8,432 nt of DNA from an uncultured bacterium (lineage in GTDB: Bacteria; Verrucomicrobiota; Kiritimatiellia; RFP12; UBA1067). Below the pieces are notes generated by a model, which searched no databases, was not told the origin of the DNA, and saw only the letters and a list, made by a program, of their open reading frames with translations. Below are positions 1 to 6,400 of this stretch, piece by piece. Where the stretch lies: positions 1-8,432 of the forward strand of contig CAMIVJ010000110.1 in NCBI GenBank assembly GCA_946401765.1, read 5' to 3'. The position numbers were made by a program, and so were the translations under genes. Positions within the stretch are counted from its first letter, which is position 1. Each line of letters opens with the position of its first letter.

Positions 1-1
1 C

Positions 2-3000
2 TACCTTGCGGCGAAGTGGTGGCCGGGCCTGGCGGAGGCAAACGCGGCAACGCTCATGCTCGGCAGGAAGGCGCAGGTACACTTCGACGCATCGGAGGCC
101 TCGAGCTTCCACTTTGACGTAGATGGCGACTCCGCCGCAGTGTCGCAGTGGGACGACCTTTCCGGCAACGGCAACAACTTCACTCCCAGCTCGGCCTCCG
201 GCAGCAATAGCGGAATCCACTATGGCGCAGTGGGCGAGGTGGGCGGAAAGCCCGTGTTCAATTCGGGGGCTGCGTCAAGCGGCATAGACCTCGCGCTCAA
301 GACCCGCCTCACCAACACGCGCTCCGTCGTGATGGTTGCGGATGTTGACAGAACGCTCAACGTTTTCTGGCTCGGCGACGCCACCGACTACCGCTTCCAC
401 CGCGGCGACAACGGCGCGTTCTCGTATAACAACGGGGGGTGCTACTTGTCAACTTCTGCAAGGCTGTGGCAGAACGGACAGCAGATTATGGCGCCTTTGT
501 CCCAATACCCCGAGCCTCCGGGCGGCCTCACCGTCTATTCGTTTGTCGTTACCAAGAACTGCGCATGGGGGCGTCTCGGCCAGGACCGCAACATCGCAAA
601 CAGAAACGGCGGCAAGCGCGTGGCCGAGCTTTTCACGTTCGACAGCGAACTGTCCGACGTCGACCGCGAGGGCATCGAGAAGCTGATGGCGGAGAAGTGG
701 AGTCCGACGGAGGAGTATGTTGACGCGCTCATCGCCGCTGCGCCAGTGCACGTTGACGCCTCTTCCGCCGCGAACTTCAACTATTCCGGTGACGTCATAT
801 CAGGCTGGAAGAACATGGGCTCCGGCGCAGACCTCGTGAAGCCCGCAACGCTCTACAGGGACAGCAACCAGAGAACCTGCAATCCCGGCGCGTACGGCTA
901 CACGAACGGCGTGCCGGCCTTCCTGATGGGGCCCCACAGCTCCTACATCGACATGTATTTCACGCGCCTCACGAACGTCCGCGCCGTATTCTGGGCGATG
1001 GACATCGTGCGCGACAAGGACGCATTCTTCCTGGCCGACGGCAAGAACGAGGTGATCCAGAATGCGGGCTCGTATCATTTCCACCGCGGCTATCAGGGGA
1101 ACGAAATGGGCTGCTATAGCCCCAACGGCACTGCCGCGAACGGATACAGGTTCGGACCGATGTACTGCGACGGCGGGCTTGTTTCGTGCATGTGGACGGA
1201 ACGTCCGCCATACGGCACGCACGTGTTCGACGTGGCGTCGTTCGAGAATCTCACCGCGTCTGCCATCTCCGCCGACCGCTGGTGCAACGACCGCAACGGC
1301 GGCCGCGCGATTTCCGAACTTCTGGTCCTCACCACTCCCGTCTCCGGCCTTACGCGCAAGATGATACGCGAGCGCATCGAGAAGAAGTGGACTCGATCCT
1401 GCGGCTGGGCGGGTGCGGGCGATGCCGAGTGGGGCGCGGGCAAGTACCGAGTGTTCAACGCGGATGCTGCGGTTCCCGCAGAGGGCGCTACGGCCGACGG
1501 CGTTGGCTTTACGGCGAACGCGGAGCTTTCGGGCGGCACGCTCACGCCAGGCGTCGCGGGCCTCTTCGCGTCCGAGAACGTCGAGGCCAAGATCTCGGCG
1601 CCGCTTGCGGGCAATCTGGCTGTGTACGGTCCAGGAACGATTGCGCTTCAGCGGAAGATCGAGACGCTGGACGAGATCTCGATCGGCTACGGGGCGACTC
1701 TTTCCCTGCCGCCTGGCGGCGTGGTCACGGGAACGCTCTCGATCCACGACAAGGGCAGGCTTGTTCTCGATGTGTCGGATCTCGCCGAGAAGGAGCATGC
1801 CGTGATCAAGTTCGGGGGCGTGTCGCTTCTGATGGGCGGAACGCTCTACGACTACGTGTCGCTTTCCGGTGGCGGAGATCATTTCTTCACCGTGTCGGCG
1901 GATGGCACGGAAATCCACGTCAACTCCCGGGATGTGGCGTTGACGGCGGTGTGGATCGCAGCCGAGAGCGAAGATGCCACGAACCCCGCCAACTGGATAT
2001 GCCGCAACCTTGACGGCGAGGTTGTCGAGGGCCTGCTGCCTTCGAAGGTCACGTCGTCCGTCACGTTTAATGCGGACTGCGATCTGCGCACTCTCGGCAG
2101 CATGATGTTCGCCGACGGCGTGACGTTCGACCTGAACGGGCATTCCGTCAAGATCGCCGGCCTTGCCGATCAGGGCTATCCGATCTCGTCGGTCGCCAAC
2201 TCCTCCGAGAGCGCAGGCGCCGAGCTGCACGTGGATGTGGCGGAGGGTCTCTTCGTCACGAACAGCACCGCCGCAATCAGTGGCAACGTGAAGCTGGTGA
2301 AAGACGGCAAGGGAACTTTCGTGGCCGCAAAAGTCCAGCAGACGTACACAGGAGGAACCGACGTCTATGGCGGCACGTTCGAAGTATTTCCGGTCCAGCA
2401 CTACTCTCCTGACCGCTGGGTGCTTGGCGCCAGGGGAAACACGACAACTGTGCATGCAGAAGGGCTCTTCCGTTTGAACTCTCTCTATGGCGAGGCGGAT
2501 GCCGACTACAAGTTCGTGCTTGACGGCGGCACTCTGGAGGGTTGCGGAAATGACCTCTCGTCCGGCTGGGGACAGTTCCATTCCATTACGCTCACGGACA
2601 ACTCCAAGTTCATTCTCAATGCCAACACCGGTCTGCGGCCAGGCGGCAACGTAAGGGCAACAACGCTTGATCTTGGCGGACATACCTTGACCGTTCAGAT
2701 CGCCGGCGGGAAATACTTCTTCATGATTGACGCAACGATAAAGAACGGAACGCTTGACGTCGTTTCCGGCGGGTGGCTCTACCTGAACAAATACTACGCC
2801 TCCGCCATGGAAGCGAGGGACGTCGACATTCGCGTTGGCAGCGCATTGGAGATTTATTTGCCCATATCGGTGCGCAACTACGAACAGGTGTATGACGCTG
2901 ACCAGAATCGGGGCTATGAGGCGCTGAACGTCTATGGCATATTTAAACCTGCCGCGGGCCACAACTACTTCTACGGATGCACGATGCAGGACGGCTCGAC

Positions 3001-3316
3001 GATCGACCTGTCCGGCAAGACGGGAACGTGGTCTGTGAAGTCTGCGTTCTCGCAGGGACGCAACACCGTTTCCTTTGCAGACGGCGCGTCCGTGACGCTG
3101 AACCTTGCTGGCAGAGAGGACCTGAGGGCGATCGCCAAGTCCGCGAGTCCCTACATCGTCACATGGGCGGTGACCGACGGCGTGGCCGAGCTTCCGCCCG
3201 ACAGCGCGCAGTTCAAGGTTGACGACGAGACGAAGCAGAAGGCGTTCAGCGTGCGCAAGGACGGCACTGGCCTCAAGCTTGTGTACTCCTGCGGCACCGT
3301 CATTTTCCTGCGCTGA
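2..3316 (+). CDS. Giant LamG-like/PATR beta-solenoid surface protein, 5'-truncated by window edge
   Basis: The frame is open from base 2 to the TGA at 3314-3316, giving 1,104 residues. The Met at 56 is not the likely start. The frame runs unbroken upstream of it, has no Shine-Dalgarno there, and encodes YLAAKW, the typical last helix of a LamG-like domain, so the true start lies before the window. Numbering from base 2, residues about 24-233 and 247-463 are tandem concanavalin-type jelly-roll domains. Residues about 464-1080 are Gly/Thr/Asp/Val-rich with short alternating strands, as expected for a beta-solenoid, and include a PATR-like repeat at 763-796. The C-terminus is GLKLVYSCGTVIFLR. 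I see no catalytic motif, autotransporter barrel, LPxTG or PEP-CTERM signal. About a dozen cysteines are scattered through the protein. The role is inferred: an extracellular protein that may bind glycans or other surfaces. The coding call is very secure; the function is not. Confidence 0.93.
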   Translation, partial: YLAAKWWPGLAEANAATLMLGRKAQVHFDASEASSFHFDVDGDSAAVSQWDDLSGNGNNFTPSSASGSNSGIHYGAVGEVGGKPVFNSGAASSGIDLALKTRLTNTRSVVMVADVDRTLNVFWLGDATDYRFHRGDNGAFSYNNGGCYLSTSARLWQNGQQIMAPLSQYPEPPGGLTVYSFVVTKNCAWGRLGQDRNIANRNGGKRVAELFTFDSELSDVDREGIEKLMAEKWSPTEEYVDALIAAAPVHVDASSAANFNYSGDVISGWKNMGSGADLVKPATLYRDSNQRTCNPGAYGYTNGVPAFLMGPHSSYIDMYFTRLTNVRAVFWAMDIVRDKDAFFLADGKNEVIQNAGSYHFHRGYQGNEMGCYSPNGTAANGYRFGPMYCDGGLVSCMWTERPPYGTHVFDVASFENLTASAISADRWCNDRNGGRAISELLVLTTPVSGLTRKMIRERIEKKWTRSCGWAGAGDAEWGAGKYRVFNADAAVPAEGATADGVGFTANAELSGGTLTPGVAGLFASENVEAKISAPLAGNLAVYGPGTIALQRKIETLDEISIGYGATLSLPPGGVVTGTLSIHDKGRLVLDVSDLAEKEHAVIKFGGVSLLMGGTLYDYVSLSGGGDHFFTVSADGTEIHVNSRDVALTAVWIAAESEDATNPANWICRNLDGEVVEGLLPSKVTSSVTFNADCDLRTLGSMMFADGVTFDLNGHSVKIAGLADQGYPISSVANSSESAGAELHVDVAEGLFVTNSTAAISGNVKLVKDGKGTFVAAKVQQTYTGGTDVYGGTFEVFPVQHYSPDRWVLGARGNTTTVHAEGLFRLNSLYGEADADYKFVLDGGTLEGCGNDLSSGWGQFHSITLTDNSKFILNANTGLRPGGNVRATTLDLGGHTLTVQIAGGKYFFMIDATIKNGTLDVVSGGWLYLNKYYASAMEARDVDIRVGSALEIYLPISVRNYEQVYDADQNRGYEALNVYGIFKPAAGHNYFYGCTMQDGSTIDLSGKTGTWSVKSAFSQGRNTVSFADGASVTLNLAGREDLRAIAKSASPYIVTWAVTDGVAELPPDSAQFKVDDETKQKAFSVRKDGTGLKLVYSCGTVIFLR
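71..700 (+). repeat. LamG-like (concanavalin-type) domain, first complete copy
   Basis: About 210 residues running from AQVHFDAS to the Trp of LMAEKW. It shares ordered motifs with the next copy: V-H-x-D-A-S at the start, GGKPVF, SSGID, TRLTNTR, FHRG followed by GCY, NRNGG, and a final helix ending in EKW. The pattern 'aelftFdseLsdvdregIekLmaeKW' is the usual end of bacterial LamG-like domains, which are often carbohydrate- or protein-binding. The tail of another copy (YLAAKW, 2-19) precedes it. The Trp-to-Trp spacing is 227 residues here and 230 for the following unit. Confidence 0.8.
740..1390 (+). repeat. LamG-like (concanavalin-type) domain, second complete copy
   Basis: About 217 residues from APVHVDAS to the Trp of IEKKW. 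It is clearly homologous to the preceding copy but diverged: NGVPAF, SSYID, TRLTNVR, FHRG followed by GCY, DRNGG, and the closing KMIRERIEKKW helix all line up in order. It carries extra cysteines that the first copy lacks (RTCNPG, MYCDGG, VSCMW, RWCNDR), which could form disulfides if the protein is exported. A 13-residue linker separates it from the first copy. Confidence 0.8.
1952..2389 (+). other. W...NW opener and PATR-like beta-solenoid repeat
   Basis: A Trp-x13-Trp motif ending DATNPANW (1952-1996) resembles the opener found at the start of many PATR-type proteins; the second gene in this window begins with the same motif type. It is followed by repeated short strands and then by LVKDGKGTF...TYTGGTDVYGGTF (2288-2389). 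That matches the autotransporter-associated beta-strand repeat pattern of L-x-K-x-G-x-GT, T-Y-T-G-G-T and G-G-T-(L/F). In known families this forms rungs of a right-handed beta-helix. The assignment is by pattern only. Confidence 0.7.
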
Positions 3317-3348
3317 TCGCGCAGAGACAGTTGGTTGAACCTCCCAAG

Positions 3349-3355
3349 AAAGGAG
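3349..3355 (+). promoter_or_regulatory. Shine-Dalgarno sequence for the downstream giant gene
   Basis: AAAGGAG lies six bases before the ATG at 3362, near-ideal spacing, and it fixes that start. The gap between the two genes is only 45 bases (3317-3361). It holds no GC-rich hairpin followed by a T-run; the only inverted repeat is a four-base GGTT/AACC stem, too weak for a terminator. I see no clear -35/-10 pair. The second gene is therefore probably transcribed with the first, although a promoter inside the first gene cannot be excluded. Confidence 0.85.
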
Positions 3356-3361
3356 ATTAGT

Positions 3362-3424
3362 ATGCGTTTGAATAGCATGATCGCAATGGCGGCCACGCTT
3401 GTGGCCTCGGCGTGTTCGGCGGCC
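3362..3424 (+). other. Sec-type signal peptide
   Basis: The N-terminus MRLNSMIAMAATLVASACSA has one early Arg, a hydrophobic Ala/Met/Leu/Val core, and small residues before the mature start. The best cleavage is after SAA (residue 21), giving a mature protein that begins TYMW. Cleavage one residue earlier is also possible. The Cys at 18 has Ala-Ser-Ala before it. That is not a good lipobox because position -3 is usually Leu, Val or Ile, so a lipoprotein is less likely but not excluded. Confidence 0.8.
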
Positions 3425-6400
3425 ACGTATATGTGGACTGGCGGCGCGGGAGACGGCAAGTTCTCCAGTCCCGCGAACTGGGGCGTCGAGTCTGCGGCGT
3501 TCACCGCCGAAGACACATGCGTGTTCCTGAACACGACGGCGCTTGACGTGACGGTGGACGAGCCGGTGACGGTGGGCACGATAACGTTCTCTGGCTCAGG
3601 CGCGCTCACGGTTGGCGGCGAGGCCACGCTCACCGTGACTAAGATGACGAACGTGTACAGCCAGCAGCCGGTGTTCAACTGTCCTGTCGCGTTCGCGGGC
3701 ACCTATCGCGTGGACTTCGCCACGGACAGCGTCAACTTCGCAGGCGGCGTGAGCGCAACCGGTCCTGACGATTCCATTCCCGACAATGCCGCCTCCCACG
3801 CGCTCAAAGGCGAGTTCCACTTTACGGCCGACTGGGTCCAGTACGCGAAGCTCGCCTATCCATTCACCGTTCCCTCCGGCTCCAAGCTGTACGGCAAGCT
3901 GCTCACCGGCGGCAACACCGGAGTCACCGAAGGGACCAATCCCGGCGGTGTCGCGCTCGTCATCGAGGAAGGCGGCTACGCCGAGTTCGACAGGGTGGTC
4001 TCTGCCAGCAACTACGTGCGCGTCTCGGTGCGCGGCCGACTGAAGGTGAACGGCGTGTACGAGGTGGGCGTGGACGGCAATGGCGACAACTCGCACGTCG
4101 GCTTCGACGGCGACGAGAGCTTCGGCGGCGTGATCGAGGCGGCCGGCGTGCTGAAGTACAGCCATGCCAACTGCTACGTCAAGGTGCCGACGCTCTACAT
4201 CGGCGCGCAGGGCCTGGGCGCGGTCAACGCCGACTTCACCCTCCACATGGACGGATGCGACAAGACGATCTACGCCACGGACGACTTCGAGATCAAGGGA
4301 CCCGTCAACAACAGCAACCTCAACGACTGGGGACTCTCGCTCGACAAGGCCGTAGTCTTCGACACGCAGGGCCACACCGTCACATGGACCGGCGCGGTCA
4401 TGGGCAATGGATCCTTCTCGAAGACGGGCGATGGCACGCTTGTGATGAAGCCGCACGGCTGCGGCGTCACGTCTCCCGTCGCGGTTAACGGCGGCAGGCT
4501 CGTGATCGCGAACAGGGTGGGCGTGGGCTCCTGCCCGATCACGCTCGCCGCTGGCACCACGCTCGAGCTGGACGACGAGGACAAGACGATGCTCGCCGGC
4601 GCAGTGTCGGCGTCCGCCGGCTCCACGATTATCTTCCATCTCGAATCTGGCGTTCTCAAGGGGCGCCTCGCCGCGCTTGCGCCGCCCGAGAGCGGCACGG
4701 TGAAGCTGCAGATCGTTGGCAATGAAGCGGGCGTTACGGGCAGCACCTACATGCTCACGTCGGGCGCGCAGCTGGCGGACGGGGCGGCGGCGAGCTTCGA
4801 GCTCGAGGGACGCGACGACATGGCTCTTTCCATTGTGGGCGGCGAGCTCGTGGCCACGGTCACCTCGTCCGACGTCGTGGTGAAGACGTTCACGTACGCG
4901 GCGACGAGCGCTGCCGACGCCGTGTGGTCGCTGAGCGTGCCGGCATGGACCACGCCCGGCGTCTCCGGCAACGTTCCTTTCGAGACAAGCGGCAACGCCG
5001 TCTTCACGGACCCAATCCCCGCCGAGGCGCAGACGGTCATGGTGACTGACTCCCTGCTCGCGGGCGACGTGACGATCACCAACTCCACTGGCCTCACCCT
5101 CGCGGGCAGCGGCGTCATCGGCGGCATGGGCACCGTGACGAAGGCCGGCGCTGGCACGCTCACGCTGAACGGCGCGAACTTCGGCGACAAGGCGTTCGTG
5201 CTGGCAGAGGGCAAACTCGTGCTCGGCCCGAACGCCGGCGTGAATTCGCTTGGCGCCGACAGCGGCGCGGTTGGCGGGAAGGTGACGATTCTCGACGGCG
5301 CCCAGTTCAATCTCAACTCCACGAACACGGCAGGCACCGCGAGCGACCCTCGCCACGAGATAACGCAGCTGAAGACGTTCGTTGTGGAGGGCTCGGGTCC
5401 TGACGGACGCGGAGCCATAGTGAACGACGCGCTCGACGGCCGCACGGAGCACACCGCCGGCTGGGGGGCGGCGTTCCGGCGCATCGAGCTTGCGGGCGAC
5501 ACCACGATCGGCGGAACGGACCGCTTCGACGTGCGCGTGCGCAACGACACCGGCGCCTCGGCGCAGCCTGGCATCTACGGCCATGGAAAGAACCTCACAA
5601 TAACGTGCACGGGATGGTTCTGCCTTATCGGCCAGCCGATTGACGTGCAGTCGGTGCTGGTGACGAACGGCGGCGTGTTCCGTCCGGAAAACATGCAGGA
5701 GAGCTTCGTGAACATCCCAGACGGCATCACGCTCGACGACGGCACTCTGCAGGGTTTCGGCAGCACGTATCCCGCCGCGATGCCGATTCACGTGGGTGCA
5801 CGCGGCGCAACGCTCTACAGTGCGGACGGCGACACCACGATCAAAGGACCGATCGACCTCGCGGGTGGCGCGGCGCTCAAGTTCGACGCCGGCAATGGCA
5901 CGATGGTCTATTCCGGCGGAATCACGCAGGGCAGCGGCTCGATTACGGCCGTCAACGGCCACCACAGGCTGGCGGGTCCGTTCAACGGAAGCGAAATCAT
6001 GCAGACGGGAGGCAACCTTTATCTAGCCGAGGGCTTCTCGGCGGATACGCTAAGCTTGGTGCAGACGGGCGGATCGTTCGGCTTCATGCCAAGATCGGGC
6101 ACGGCACCGTCCTTCCGTGAGCTGAACTTCTCAGCAGGCGGCGGCTATTTCGACATCCGTCCGCAGGCGCCCGATGAGATCATCGACGTCGCCGGCGTCG
6201 TAAATTTCGACCAGCCCACCGGCACCACGCTCGTCTATGGCCCCGCCAACGACCACGAATACGGCATCGCGCTCAAGCTCGTGGGCAGCACGCCCCAGCT
6301 CTCGCTTGGCTACACGGTCAACAACGCAGGCACGCTCCGCCTAAAGGATGGGTCGCACCTCACGGTGAAGAACCTGCATCTGGGCACCAACGGCGCGGAA

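Noticed and set aside
56..58. ATG at 56 as the start of the first gene
   Set aside because: The frame is open back to base 2 and encodes a LamG-like C-terminal helix. There is no Shine-Dalgarno or signal peptide at 56, so it is an internal Met.
800..2962. 720-codon open frame on the minus strand
   Set aside because: Its codons are in register with the sense gene, so minus-strand stops would need sense TTA, CTA or TCA codons, which this GC-rich gene avoids. It ends exactly at a sense TCA (800-802). Its product is Arg/His/Val-rich with no domain pattern, while the sense strand encodes clear LamG-like repeats.
3314..3316. TGA as a sense codon (alternative genetic code)
   Set aside because: No other in-frame TGA occurs in about 2,790 codons, and Trp is encoded throughout by TGG. 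A Shine-Dalgarno site and signal peptide follow immediately, so it is an ordinary stop.
3317..3361. Terminator in the intergenic gap
   Set aside because: The only inverted repeat is a four-base stem (GGTT/AACC) with no following T-run.
3596..5965. 789-codon open frame on the minus strand
   Set aside because: This is the same in-register codon-bias effect. It ends at a sense TCA (3596-3598), has a low-complexity Arg/Ala/Val/His composition, and lies opposite a gene with a signal peptide and PATR repeats.
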